From an uncultured Spirochaetales bacterium (GTDB lineage Bacteria; Spirochaetota; Spirochaetia; Sphaerochaetales; Sphaerochaetaceae): 40,757 nt of DNA. Below the pieces are notes generated by a model. That model searched no databases. It was not told where the DNA came from and was given only the letters and a program-made list of their open reading frames with translations. The position numbers were made by a program, and so were the translations under genes. The stretch's first letter is position 1. Each line of letters starts with the position of its first letter. Shown here one piece after another: positions 24,565 to 32,948 of this stretch. The stretch covers positions 1-40,757 of the forward strand of contig CASFZR010000012.1 of NCBI GenBank assembly GCA_949299185.1, given 5' to 3'.

Positions 24565-26202
24565 TCAGACAGAAGCCACAAGCACAGGAGGCTCTCCTGC
24601 CATCGTCGCCTCATACCTATAGTTACAAGGTGTATCTGGATTAGAGGAGTTCCACGAAGCGATGGCGCTATTCATGCCGGTTACGGCATCAGACCAAAGG
24701 CTCCCTGCATTTTGATAAGGCTCTTTATTCGAACTCTCACCAGTATCTTCACCAATTGCACCACTGAAACCAGTTCCATACCAGCCACAGTCAGATATCG
24801 TTCCTTCATTATATCCGCAGATTGCTCCTAAAGTTGATCCTGTAGACAATGTAGCATTTGCAAAGCAAGAAGAAATCGTACCTTGATTTCTTCCAGCTAT
24901 TCCACCATAGCCATCGCCGCCATTTTCAATTAAACCATCAAAATAGCATGCGACAACTGTTCCATTCTCATTCAATCCTACAACCCCACCAACATCCTGG
25001 GAGCCGAAAGTATAGACATATCTGTCTGGCGTGGAAACATAACAAGCAATGACAGAACCTTCATTCAATCCAACGACAGCCCCCATCTGATTGCCAGCTG
25101 AATAAAAATAGTCAGCTATATCATCCATATTCACGGAACAGGCGATTACCATACCTTTATTCTTTGCTGCAATAAAACCAAATCCATTGGTATTAATTGC
25201 ATATATGCTGTCGTGAGCCATTGATACAGAACAGTTTTCAATCCGTCCTTCATTCATTCCAGCAATGGAACCGACAAATCCCTCAACTTTTAGATCATGG
25301 ATATATCCGGTATTGGGGATATAGCTAAATATCCCATTATAATCGTCTTCCTCAATGTATATGTTCTTAATCGTATGACCATTACCATCAAGTTCACCGG
25401 CAAATCCATAACTTTTATCTGGTTTAGTCTCTCGATACTCTCCTATAGGTGTCCATGTATTAGATTCATCTAATCCCAAATCAATATCATTCGTCAGGTT
25501 GATAACCTTATCAGCAAAATCTTCTTCATCATTGGTAATTTTATCTGCCAATCCTTTGAGCTGTGATGCTGTTGATATCTTAATCTCATTGCTTTCCGTA
25601 TTGGCAAGCTGCTCTTCAATATAATCCGTATCGGAGCTATAGCCATCCCACACAGACTCCCATCTTGCATAGAGAGTCGTATCCTCGTTGATAGCCATTC
25701 CTGCCGTATACTGGATGCCTTCCTCTGTGTACCAGCCAAGGAAGTTGAAGGTTCCCTTACCATCTACGATCTCAGGCTTAGAAGGCAACGAGCCGTCCTC
25801 AATGCCTGAGCCGGAATCAACGGTCATATCAGGGATACTTGATTCAACATAACCCTCTGGCAGATTAACATCAAACTTGACCGTGAAGCTTGAAGGACCT
25901 GAAGGGACTGATGGCGTATTGCGTGTCCAGTGCGCTATGATCGTCAGGTCTGATCTCACGGGAAGGGAGAAGTCGTACTTCTCATCCGTTGCCTCATTGT
26001 ACCAGCCTATGAATGAGTAGCCGCTCCTTCTCGGCCTATCGGGCTCCTCAAGAAGCTTGCCGTCCTCCACTATCACTGTCTCGACCTCATCGCCGTTAGC
26101 TGGGTCGATCGTCACGGTATGCATACGCATGCAGAAGCAGCACGAGGACGCGAGGATAAGTATCGCTAGTGCTGACAGTATCGTCCCTAGGGTTCTCTTC
26201 AT
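24565..26202 (-). CDS. Lipoprotein with InlB B-repeats and GLUG repeats, likely surface adhesin
   Basis: ATG 26202 is used, with AGAGGA four bases upstream; the frame extends to a TTG at 26268, but that would start inside the -35 box. The 545-residue product has a hydrophobic leader ending LASSCCFC, a probable lipidation site. Two InlB-type B-repeats follow (GYSFIGWYNEATDEKYDF and FNFLGWYTEEG..LYARWES). A linker (ISTASQLKGLADKI..WTPIGEY) leads into four or more GLUG-type repeats of a beta-helix (MGAVVGLNEGSVIACYVS, VGGVVGLNENGTVVACYFDG, YGGIAGRNQGTISSCFANA, LGAICGYNEGTISDCGWYG). Proteins of this kind are surface-exposed in gut bacteria and often adhesive. The gene is AT-richer than its neighbours and has a poly-G promoter. 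Confidence 0.88.
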   Translation of the reverse strand: MKRTLGTILSALAILILASSCCFCMRMHTVTIDPANGDEVETVIVEDGKLLEEPDRPRRSGYSFIGWYNEATDEKYDFSLPVRSDLTIIAHWTRNTPSVPSGPSSFTVKFDVNLPEGYVESSIPDMTVDSGSGIEDGSLPSKPEIVDGKGTFNFLGWYTEEGIQYTAGMAINEDTTLYARWESVWDGYSSDTDYIEEQLANTESNEIKISTASQLKGLADKITNDEEDFADKVINLTNDIDLGLDESNTWTPIGEYRETKPDKSYGFAGELDGNGHTIKNIYIEEDDYNGIFSYIPNTGYIHDLKVEGFVGSIAGMNEGRIENCSVSMAHDSIYAINTNGFGFIAAKNKGMVIACSVNMDDIADYFYSAGNQMGAVVGLNEGSVIACYVSTPDRYVYTFGSQDVGGVVGLNENGTVVACYFDGLIENGGDGYGGIAGRNQGTISSCFANATLSTGSTLGAICGYNEGTISDCGWYGTGFSGAIGEDTGESSNKEPYQNAGSLWSDAVTGMNSAIASWNSSNPDTPCNYRYEATMAGEPPVLVASV

Positions 26203-26235
26203 AATTCCTCTCATTGTGTGTATTGTGTGAGAGAA

Positions 26236-26268
26236 ATAATACCCCCCCCCCTCGTATATATTTGTCAA
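26236..26268 (-). promoter_or_regulatory. Poly-G promoter of the GLUG lipoprotein gene, probably phase-variable
   Basis: On the minus strand a perfect TTGACA (26268-26263) and TATTAT (26241-26236) are separated by 21 bases that include ten consecutive G residues (26251-26242). The predicted transcription start near 26229 leaves a leader of about 27 bases with the ribosome site. A 17-base spacer would need six Gs, so slippage in the tract should switch promoter strength; the allele here is expected to be weak or off. Confidence 0.75.
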
Positions 26269-26291
26269 TAATTACAGAACAGTGTGTTATG

Positions 26292-26327
26292 ATAGCATAG
26301 TCATTGCTTTCAATATAACTATGCTAT
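26292..26327. repeat. Inverted repeat between the LysM gene and the GLUG lipoprotein promoter
   Basis: ATAGCATAGT (26292-26301) and ACTATGCTAT (26318-26327) are perfect complements around a 16-base loop. The element starts ten bases past the LysM gene stop. No T-run follows on the minus strand, so it may be a weak terminator, an mRNA 3'-end stabiliser or an operator for the next promoter, whose -35 box begins 24 bases further on. Confidence 0.55.
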
Positions 26328-26336
26328 TGGTATTAA

Positions 26337-27497
26337 TTAGAACTTACAGACTGTCTCAGGATTGATCCTTATTCCATCCTGGCTGACGGAGAAGAGTATG
26401 GCGCTCTCGCCATAGTAATTGCTACTCGTGCCTATCGTACCGATGGCGTCTCCTTCCTTCACTTCCCTGCCATTGGATACGAGTATCCTCTCAAGGCCAG
26501 TGTAGCTGGTGGTATAGCCATCCTCATGGACAAGCTCGACATAGCGGCGCCTGTCAGGGGTGAAGCCGACGCTCTCGACAGTACCGGAAGCGGAAGCGGT
26601 TACAGGAGTACCGGGCTTCGCGGCAATGACGATACCGTAGATCGTCTCACCCTTCTCCCTGAAGTACTCAGCGTTATGCATGAGGATCGTCCCTCCCGCG
26701 ACAGGAGAGGAGAACCTAGGCATACCCTCGATCTCAGATCCGCTTGCAGGTATGAAGATCCTCGTTCCCTCAGGAACGGATGTGGACGTGAGGGAGTTGA
26801 GCTTAGCTATATCAGCGGCGCTCAGCTCAGGATTGTAGCGGCTGACGACATCGCTGAGGGTATCATCGGACCTCATCGTGTACATGATGCCCCTGTACTG
26901 AGGGATAAGGAGGGTCTCACCTGGAGTAACAGCAGCCTCGCTCATGGCGTTGAAGTCGATGATCGTCTCAGGCGTTATATCAAAGGCAGAGGCAATGGAC
27001 TGGAGGGTATCGCCATCCTGCACAACGTACTCGGAGGGAACCATAGGCTTGACCTCTGATTCAAGGACAGATTCCTCTGCCACGGGCTCTGCAGGCGCTT
27101 CCTCGACGACTATCGCTGACTCTGGCTCAGGCTCTACGGCTATCTCTGCCTCAGCAGCCACCTTGATCTCTGGCTCTGCCTCAACGGCTGGAGCAGCTTC
27201 CTCCGCCACCTCAGCCTCAACGGGAGCAGGAGCCTCCTCTACCGTGATCTCATCGCTCTCTTTGGTGATGCTTGATTGCAGTATCTCTGGCTCAGGAACG
27301 CTTACCTCGACGGTGCTTGCTCCTGCTTTCTCCTCCTCAGGCATGGCCTGATGCGGCGTGTAGAGAAGATATAGGACTATCGCGATGAGCGTAAGGAGAA
27401 TACCGACGAACGCGATGATGAACGTTCCTCGGCGACCGCTCTCACGGCGTTCCCTGTACCCTTCCGGCGGCATATCATCATAACTATATCTTCCCAT
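26337..27497 (-). CDS. Membrane-anchored LysM protein with degenerate M23 (LytM) domain
   Basis: The 386-residue protein has a short cytoplasmic tail, one transmembrane helix (24-46), a long Glu/Ala/Pro-rich periplasmic spacer (52-150), two LysM glycan-binding modules (about 156-199 and 203-250) and a C-terminal M23-type fold (about 263-381). The fold is recognisable from IAAKPGTPVTASASGTVESVG and the INP near the end, but the zinc ligands are gone: the HxxxD site reads IYGIVIA, the YxHL site reads SYTGLE and the HLHFEV site reads AILFSV. Catalytically dead LytM proteins such as EnvC and NlpD activate cell-wall amidases at division, so a scaffold or activator role is likely. It is transcribed divergently from the PBP stub. 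Confidence 0.88.
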   Translation of the reverse strand: MGRYSYDDMPPEGYRERRESGRRGTFIIAFVGILLTLIAIVLYLLYTPHQAMPEEEKAGASTVEVSVPEPEILQSSITKESDEITVEEAPAPVEAEVAEEAAPAVEAEPEIKVAAEAEIAVEPEPESAIVVEEAPAEPVAEESVLESEVKPMVPSEYVVQDGDTLQSIASAFDITPETIIDFNAMSEAAVTPGETLLIPQYRGIMYTMRSDDTLSDVVSRYNPELSAADIAKLNSLTSTSVPEGTRIFIPASGSEIEGMPRFSSPVAGGTILMHNAEYFREKGETIYGIVIAAKPGTPVTASASGTVESVGFTPDRRRYVELVHEDGYTTSYTGLERILVSNGREVKEGDAIGTIGTSSNYYGESAILFSVSQDGIRINPETVCKF

Positions 27498-27500
27498 CTA

Positions 27501-27555
27501 TCGACAATCCCTCAATCAAATAGGTATTATATTTTGTTATGATGCAGAATGGCAA
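27501..27555. promoter_or_regulatory. Face-to-face promoters with overlapping -10 boxes
   Basis: Plus strand: TCGACA (27501-27506), 18 bases, TATTAT (27525-27530), with transcription starting at about 27537-27539, the ATG of the PBP stub, so that message looks leaderless. Minus strand: TTGCCA (27555-27550), 18 bases, TATAAT (27531-27526), serving the LysM gene with a leader of about 22 bases. The two -10 boxes occupy the same bases, so polymerase could use only one at a time. Confidence 0.6.
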
Positions 27556-28420
27556 TAAGCATGGTGTGATGGCCGCCTATATGATAGTCATCATACTTGC
27601 CACAGCAACGCTGCTGCGCTTCACATACCTTACCACGGAGGGAGAGAGCCGGCCCCGCTATCGCGATCCGGTACTCTCGGAGGTCCTGGTGAGGGGTTCT
27701 ATATACGACAGGGATGGCAGCCTTCTGGCGATACAGGCTCCGGATTACGGCTTTGAGATAACATTATCGGGATCATCTCCCTCATATATCGCATCGGTGC
27801 TATCGCGCTACACGCCGGAGCCTGCGGTGAGCCTCGAATCTAGGATAAGCAATGGAGAGGGATTCATCATCATCCCATCCATTCCCTCGATCACCGAGAT
27901 GGGAGAGATCAGGGGAGAGCTTGATGAGCTGGGACTCTCGGACGAGGTGTGCCTCACCACGCGCGAGACGAGGAAATACCCTTCCTATCAGGAGACATGG
28001 AACATCATAGGAGGGGTCGATCAGGCGCTTTCAGGAGTATCGGGGATGGAGAGGATATTCGACGAGGAACTCTCTCCTCGGCCCTCACCCTTCGAGCGCA
28101 TCGCACGGGGAAAGGACCTGACGCTGACCATAGACCTGGAAGCCCAGGAGGCGATGATGGAGCTGATGCGGAGGATCGGGTACGGCGGATCGGCAGCCCT
28201 TATAGCTCCCGATGGCTCGATCGTAGCCTGGACAGGAGGACCTGACGAGGCGGTGCTAAGATCTCTTGTGGTGGCAGTCGCATCCGGATACAAGGAAGCG
28301 GAGGAACACCCCTCGCTTCCCTTCGAAGAGGACAGCCTCATTCCACTCAAGGATGGCTTCAGCCTCTATGCAGACGATCCAGAGGGGCTCTCAGCGCTCC
28401 TTCCTGAGCTGGCTCTCTGA
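27539..28420 (+). CDS. Class B PBP-like stub lacking the transpeptidase domain
   Basis: The 293-residue product has a cytoplasmic tail, one transmembrane helix (about 9-28) and the non-catalytic pedestal of FtsI/PBP2 proteins: VRGSIYDRDGSLLA (51-64), IIGGVDQALSGVSGMERIFDEELS (about 157-179) and GKDLTLTIDLEAQEAMMELM (191-210). ALIAPDGSIVAWTGG (220-234) matches the lead-in to the transpeptidase fold, after which the family's SxxK, SxN and KTG motifs should appear. None does, and the protein ends about 60 residues later. A class B PBP is normally 550-700 residues. The frame is open, has its own promoter and codon use like its neighbours, so it looks like a kept scaffold rather than a decaying gene. 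Its last 30 bases overlap flhF on the opposite strand. Confidence 0.85.
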   Translation: MMQNGNKHGVMAAYMIVIILATATLLRFTYLTTEGESRPRYRDPVLSEVLVRGSIYDRDGSLLAIQAPDYGFEITLSGSSPSYIASVLSRYTPEPAVSLESRISNGEGFIIIPSIPSITEMGEIRGELDELGLSDEVCLTTRETRKYPSYQETWNIIGGVDQALSGVSGMERIFDEELSPRPSPFERIARGKDLTLTIDLEAQEAMMELMRRIGYGGSAALIAPDGSIVAWTGGPDEAVLRSLVVAVASGYKEAEEHPSLPFEEDSLIPLKDGFSLYADDPEGLSALLPELAL

Positions 28421-29476
28421 GTTACGCATCACCAGCCCCATCCCCTTCAGATGATCGAGAAGCGCCGCCGATGAGGCCTTCTCTATATCCTCAGGGACCT
28501 TCTGCCCATCGGTGAGGAAGATGATCGGGGAAGATACCCTGTACGCGAAGGATATCACATTGCCGATCGTTTCCGTCTCATCGAGCTTGGTAACCGCAAG
28601 CGATGGCTTTCCGAACCTGGAGTATACGGCGTGCTGCTCGAGCATGTCCTCCTCCTTCATCGTCGCGGGAATCGTCATGATCAGGTCTGTCTTATCAGGA
28701 CCAAGGAGCGAGAGCATCGAGGTCAGGCGGAGCGTAAGCTCCTTGTCCTTCGGGGAGGTCCCCATCGTGTCGATGAAGACGATATCCTTATCCTGGAAGC
28801 GCTCTGCCGCCGCGAGAAGCTCATCCTCCGCCCCAGCCTTAAGCACGGGAATCGAGAGAGCGTCGCCGAACGCCTTAACCTGCTCGTACGCCCCGACACG
28901 GTATGTGTCCAGGGTAATGATGGCGACACGGCGCCCCTGGCTGGCATAGACATAGGCCGTCTTGGCAAGTGTCGTAGTCTTACCCGATCCCGTCGGCCCG
29001 ATGAACGCCACGAAGTGCCTCGGATGGACCTGATGCTCATAATCGATCGCCACGGCATGAAGGAGCCTGTCGGAAAGCTCCATCCCGGGATCCTTGTCAG
29101 CAGGGAACGACTCAAGCAGACGGGAACGCAGCGGATCGGCTATATGATTCAGATCAAGGAGCGCCACGGCCTTCTCGTTCTCCCTGTAGATCTCGGTATC
29201 GAGCCTCTCCTTCCTGGAGAGCGTGGCAGGATCGGGAGTCCTCGCTTCCTTCTCGAACTCCCTGATATCCTTATCCTTGCTGCCAGGCCTCTCCTTGCCC
29301 TGGGGCTTGGGAGAGGAGTAGCAGATGATCTCACAGCGCTTCTGGCGGCGCGTGAAGAAGCCACCGCCCTTCGTGAAGTCCCTGCGGGAATGTATGCGGA
29401 TATCATCCCCGTAAAGCTCCTTGGCCTTCCTCACGGCCTCCTCATAGCTGTCCGCGACTACCGTATAGTATTCCAT
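28391..29476 (-). CDS. flhF: FlhF-like SRP-family GTPase
   Basis: FlhF places flagella at the cell pole in many bacteria. The 361-residue protein has the characteristic N-terminal MEYYTVVADSYEEAVRKAKELYG segment with a basic region (about 1-60). A linker and the NG domain follow: P-loop FIGPTGSGKTTTLAK, DTYRVGAYEQVKAFG, the DTMG motif (G3) and the TKLDET guanine-specificity motif (G4). Normal neighbours flhA and flhG are absent; it follows hslU by three bases at the end of the xerC-hslVU train. If the organism has no flagella, as in Sphaerochaeta, the protein must do something else, perhaps polar placement of another machine. The GTPase motifs look intact. Confidence 0.88.
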   Translation of the reverse strand: MEYYTVVADSYEEAVRKAKELYGDDIRIHSRRDFTKGGGFFTRRQKRCEIICYSSPKPQGKERPGSKDKDIREFEKEARTPDPATLSRKERLDTEIYRENEKAVALLDLNHIADPLRSRLLESFPADKDPGMELSDRLLHAVAIDYEHQVHPRHFVAFIGPTGSGKTTTLAKTAYVYASQGRRVAIITLDTYRVGAYEQVKAFGDALSIPVLKAGAEDELLAAAERFQDKDIVFIDTMGTSPKDKELTLRLTSMLSLLGPDKTDLIMTIPATMKEEDMLEQHAVYSRFGKPSLAVTKLDETETIGNVISFAYRVSSPIIFLTDGQKVPEDIEKASSAALLDHLKGMGLVMRNSESQLRKER

Positions 29477-29479
29477 AGC

Positions 29480-30841
29480 CTAGAGTATATACCTTGAGAG
29501 GTCCTGATCCTCGACGATATCCGAAAGCCTCTGCCTGACGTAATCGCGCGTGATCTCCACGCTCTGCCCGCTAAGCTCATTGGCAGAGAACGAAAGCTCC
29601 TCAAGAAGCTTCTCCATCACCGTGTAGAGCCTACGCGCCCCGATGTTGTCATTCGTCTGATTCACATCATGGGCGATCGACGCGATCTCATGGAGCGCCT
29701 CATCGGTAAACGTCACCGAGACTCCCTCTGTGGAAAGGAGCGCCGTATACTGCTTCGTGATCGCGTTCTGCGGCTCCGTGAGGATGCGATAGAACTCCTC
29801 CGCCGAGAGATCATGAAGCTCCACGCGGAGAGGGAAGCGTCCCTGAAGCTCAGGAATAAGGTCCGAAGGCTTGGCGAACGAGAAAGCGCCCGCGGCGATG
29901 AAGAGGATATTCGTGGTGTCTATCACGCCCCACTTCGTCGAGACCTTCGTCCCTTCGACGATCGGCAGGATATCCCTCTGCACGCCCTCACGGGAGACAT
30001 CGCTGTTGGAGGAGTTGCCGCGCGATGCGACCTTGTCGATCTCATCGATGAAGATGATGCCCATCTCCTCGGCCCTCTCCTTCGCCTCATCGACAGCCTT
30101 GTCAGGATCGACGACCTTGTCCATCTCCTCTTCCTCGATGATCTCACGGGCGCGCTTGACGGTGATCTTGCGGATCTTCTGCCTACCCTGCTGCGCGAAC
30201 ATGTTGCCCAGCGAGCCAAGGGCCTGCTGCAGCTCCTCCATGTTCGACGACGAGCCCATGAACTCGAAGCCGAGGTTCTGCCTCATCGACTGCGGCATCT
30301 CCACCTCGCGATTGTCGAAGATCCCCTTCCTCAGCATCTGGCGGAACTGCTCGCGCGTCTCTCCTGCGGAGACATCGGTACTCCCGCCGTCCTTCTCTAT
30401 CGAGGGAAGCAGCAGGTCAAGGAGCCTCTCCTCCACCCTCCTGTCGACCTCCTCCTTCTTCGAGGCGGCCATCTCCTCCCTCACCATCTGCAGCGAGGCG
30501 CCCATCAGGTCACGCACCATCGACTCCACGTCACGGCCGACATAGCCGACCTCGGTGTACTTCGTCGCCTCGACCTTGATGAACGGGGCATCGGCGAGCT
30601 TGGCTATGCGCCTGGCGATCTCCGTCTTTCCGACTCCCGTGGAGCCTATCATCAGGATGTTCTTGGGGGTTATCTCCTCCCGCACCTCCTCAGGCAGCCT
30701 CTTGCGCCTGACGCGGTTGCGTATGGCCACTGCAATGGTGCGCTTGGCCTCATCCTGCCCTACTACATATTCATCAAGCGCCTTCACGATCTCCGAAGGC
30801 ACCATATCATCAAGATGCTTCTTGCCCTTAAGCCTTTCCAT
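29480..30841 (-). CDS. hslU: HslU ATPase subunit of the HslUV protease
   Basis: HslU unfolds substrates and threads them into HslV. The 453-residue AAA+ protein has [21 protein letters not shown] near the start, Walker [10 protein letters not shown] (about 66-74), the [14 protein letters not shown] pore region (GYVG), the family-specific I-domain (about 110-240), Walker [10 protein letters not shown] and sensor elements. The C-terminus ends DLSRYIL, the tail that docks into HslV. It overlaps hslV by 14 bases, so the two are co-translated, and is followed by flhF. Everything needed for activity is visible. Confidence 0.97.
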   Translation of the reverse strand: MERLKGKKHLDDMVPSEIVKALDEYVVGQDEAKRTIAVAIRNRVRRKRLPEEVREEITPKNILMIGSTGVGKTEIARRIAKLADAPFIKVEATKYTEVGYVGRDVESMVRDLMGASLQMVREEMAASKKEEVDRRVEERLLDLLLPSIEKDGGSTDVSAGETREQFRQMLRKGIFDNREVEMPQSMRQNLGFEFMGSSSNMEELQQALGSLGNMFAQQGRQKIRKITVKRAREIIEEEEMDKVVDPDKAVDEAKERAEEMGIIFIDEIDKVASRGNSSNSDVSREGVQRDILPIVEGTKVSTKWGVIDTTNILFIAAGAFSFAKPSDLIPELQGRFPLRVELHDLSAEEFYRILTEPQNAITKQYTALLSTEGVSVTFTDEALHEIASIAHDVNQTNDNIGARRLYTVMEKLLEELSFSANELSGQSVEITRDYVRQRLSDIVEDQDLSRYIL

Positions 30842-31379
30842 CGATTACCTCTGTAAGAATATTGTGGTTGGTGTATATGCAGATATCAGCGGCGGTCTCG
30901 ACGCTCTTACGCGCGATTTCCTCCGCGCTCCACTCCACTCCGCTGTCAAGATACGCCCTGGCCGCCGCGAGGGCATACGCGCCCCCTGATCCTATGCCTG
31001 CCGCATCCCCCTCCGGCTCCAGCACATCCCCGGATCCCGTGATCAGGAAGAGCTTGCTTCCGTCGGAGGTGAGCATCATCGCATTGAGATTGCGCAGCGC
31101 CCTATCCATGCGCCACTGCTTGGCCAGCTCCACCGCCGCGCGTGTCAGATCGCCGTTGTACTGCCTGAGCTTGCCCTCGAACAGCTCGAAGAGCGTGAAG
31201 GCATCGGCCGTGGCTCCGGCAAAGCCTATGACCACGCGTCCATCATAGAGCCTCCTTACCTTGCGGCAGTTGCCCTTCATCACGATGCCACCCTCACCGC
31301 TGGTGGCCTGTCCATCTCCGGCTATAGCGACCTTGCCATCCTTCCTGACGGCGCAGATCGTGGTTCCGTGGATCGTCAT
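30828..31379 (-). CDS. hslV: HslV peptidase subunit
   Basis: HslV is the threonine protease of the HslUV complex. The 183-residue product reads [21 protein letters not shown]; by comparison with related HslV proteins that start with TTI after processing, cleavage after Gly5 would expose Thr6 as the catalytic residue. [42 protein letters not shown] and [23 protein letters not shown] motifs (here [16 protein letters not shown]) are typical. The loop after GDGQ is two to three residues longer than usual ([11 protein letters not shown]). Its start overlaps the xerC stop by four bases. The order xerC-hslV-hslU matches codV-clpQ-clpY of Bacillus. Confidence 0.96.
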   Translation of the reverse strand: MTIHGTTICAVRKDGKVAIAGDGQATSGEGGIVMKGNCRKVRRLYDGRVVIGFAGATADAFTLFELFEGKLRQYNGDLTRAAVELAKQWRMDRALRNLNAMMLTSDGSKLFLITGSGDVLEPEGDAAGIGSGGAYALAAARAYLDSGVEWSAEEIARKSVETAADICIYTNHNILTEVIDGKA

Positions 31380-32269
31380 TGCTTCTCCTTTGCATGAGGA
31401 TGAGTCCCATCGTAGACGCTCTTTAGCCGCCTGCGGGAGACATGAGTATAGATCTGCGTCGTGGAGATGCTCTCATGCCCTAGCAGCTCCTGCACGAGGC
31501 GGATATCCGCACCCCTGTCCATCATGTGCGTGGCGAAGGAGTGGCGGAGCGTGTGCGGCGTAAATTCCTTCTGCCAGCCAAGCCTCGCTCTATATTCATC
31601 AAAGATAATATGGGCAGAACTAAAGGGCAACCTTCCTCCTCTCTTTCCGATGAAGAAGGCTCGTTCGTCCTCGATCCCTCTCTCCCTCAGATACTCCTCC
31701 CGCCTCGCGAGATACACCCTTATCTCATCGACCGTGGATGGCGAGAAGAAGACGAAGCGCTCCTTGCTGCCCTTGCCGGTTATGAGGATACGCCTCTTAT
31801 CAAGCTCCACATCACCGACATCCACCGAAAGCGCCTCAGCGATTCTCATCCCGGTGTTATAGATCAGGAGGAAGAGCATATGGTCCCGCTCCTCCTTGAA
31901 CGATGAGCGCGGAAGCGACAGGAGCGCCCTCACCTCCTCCTCCGTGAGTACCGAGGGGAGCCTCGACTCCTTACGCCGCATAGATATCGTCGAGAACGGA
32001 TCGCTATCGACGGCACCCCTCCTCTCAAGATAGCCATAGAAGGTACGGAGCGCGGTGAGCTTACGCAGCACCGAGCGTTCGGAGAACTCCGCCATCATCT
32101 CGCGCGTGTACGCCGCCGCGTCAGAGCGCGTGAACGATGACACGTCAAGCCCGGTCTTGGAAAGGAAGAGCGCCCACTCCTCAAGATCGACGCGGTAGCT
32201 CTTCACCGTATTCTCGGAAAGGCCCCTCACGTCAGCTATATATGCCAGGAAGTCCTCTATCTCTTTCAC
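31376..32269 (-). CDS. xerC: Tyrosine recombinase XerC
   Basis: XerC and XerD resolve chromosome dimers at dif. The 297-residue protein has the N-terminal SAM-like core-binding domain (about 1-95) and the catalytic domain with the expected residues: Arg in [10 protein letters not shown], Lys in TGKGSKERF, His and Arg in [11 protein letters not shown], His in [15 protein letters not shown] and the Tyr nucleophile in that last motif. The assignment as XerC rather than XerD rests on the position directly before hslVU, as in Firmicute codV-clpQ-clpY. It overlaps the dprA-like gene and hslV by four bases each. Confidence 0.9.
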   Translation of the reverse strand: MKEIEDFLAYIADVRGLSENTVKSYRVDLEEWALFLSKTGLDVSSFTRSDAAAYTREMMAEFSERSVLRKLTALRTFYGYLERRGAVDSDPFSTISMRRKESRLPSVLTEEEVRALLSLPRSSFKEERDHMLFLLIYNTGMRIAEALSVDVGDVELDKRRILITGKGSKERFVFFSPSTVDEIRVYLARREEYLRERGIEDERAFFIGKRGGRLPFSSAHIIFDEYRARLGWQKEFTPHTLRHSFATHMMDRGADIRLVQELLGHESISTTQIYTHVSRRRLKSVYDGTHPHAKEKQ

Positions 32270-32880
32270 AGCCTCATTATATCAAAACGCTCGGAACCGA
32301 ATCCATATCGGCCATCGGCAGTGCGGTAGGCATAGAGGGACGGAAGCGTCAGGAATGACGAGAACGTGTCTATTACAGGGGCGCCATCCCTTGCCGCCTC
32401 CCTTCCGGCCTCAGATGAGAGGGAGGAGCGTAGCACGGCTACATCGATGCCACGGTCGAGTGCTGAGGTCATCAGCCTTCCCCGCCCTGTGGTTATCAGG
32501 ACGGAGGAGAATGATAGCGCCGCCTCGATGGAGAGATCCTCACCCTCCACGTCCTCCGGGGCAATGATGCTTCCACCCGTCCCAAGCACCATCGCCACAC
32601 GCTCAGGAAAGCGCTTCAATACATGATCCATCGAGGCCGCAGCGATGGCGTGCAGCCGACCACCTCCATCCTCAACGCCCTTTATGATGGAGAACATACC
32701 GCCCTTCCTCGCGATCGTCATTACCTCAAGGCCGGAGAGCGAGGCCTCAAGGGCGGAAAGATAGAGCGAGAGCCTCTCCTGATCGGAATGGAAGCGGGAC
32801 TCCGAGGAGATCAGCACGCATCTTGATGAAGGCAGCGTGCCGCGATAGAGGAAGTTCCGCTCCTCTATCACCGTGGACAT
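32266..32880 (-). CDS. Divergent DprA/Smf-like Rossmann-fold protein
   Basis: DprA loads RecA on incoming single-stranded DNA. The 204-residue product is shorter than DprA (about 290-360) and has lost some signature residues, but the pattern persists: ERVAMVLGTGGSIIAPEDVEGEDLSIEAALSF corresponds to the nucleotide-binding Rossmann core, and SVLITTGRGRLMTSALDRGIDVAVL to the SGSLITA..A...GR.V segment. The place directly before xerC-hslVU matches dprA in the smf-topA-gid-codV-clpQY order of Bacillus, with topA and trmFO missing. ATG 32880 is preferred since AAAGG lies ten bases upstream; an ATG at 32913 would start on a leaderless message from the promoter at 32918-32948. An unrelated Rossmann-fold protein cannot be excluded. 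Confidence 0.55.
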   Translation of the reverse strand: MSTVIEERNFLYRGTLPSSRCVLISSESRFHSDQERLSLYLSALEASLSGLEVMTIARKGGMFSIIKGVEDGGGRLHAIAAASMDHVLKRFPERVAMVLGTGGSIIAPEDVEGEDLSIEAALSFSSVLITTGRGRLMTSALDRGIDVAVLRSSLSSEAGREAARDGAPVIDTFSSFLTLPSLYAYRTADGRYGFGSERFDIMRL

Positions 32881-32914
32881 GACGTCCATGCCTTTGACAT
32901 TCTGGATACTCATA

Positions 32915-32948
32915 CCCTATATACGCCCTGACCCCAGGGAAAATCCAA
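32915..32948 (-). promoter_or_regulatory. Promoter-like element sharing a 21-base core with 40637-40657
   Basis: On the minus strand TTGGAT (32948-32943), 19 bases and TATATA (32923-32918) precede the dprA-like gene. Positions 32935-32915 are identical over 21 bases (GGGGTCAGGGCGTATATAGG plus G) to plus-strand 40637-40657, where TTGGCA lies at the same 19-base distance. Confidence 0.5.

Noticed and set aside
26203..26268. N-terminal extension of the GLUG lipoprotein through the poly-G tract
   Set aside because: It would begin inside the TTGACA box and put 22 residues before the signal peptide; translational phase variation is possible but the promoter reading fits better.
29669..30856. Long open frame on the plus strand, 395 codons
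   Set aside because: It mirrors hslU almost completely; the product is rich in Leu, Arg and His as expected of an antisense shadow.
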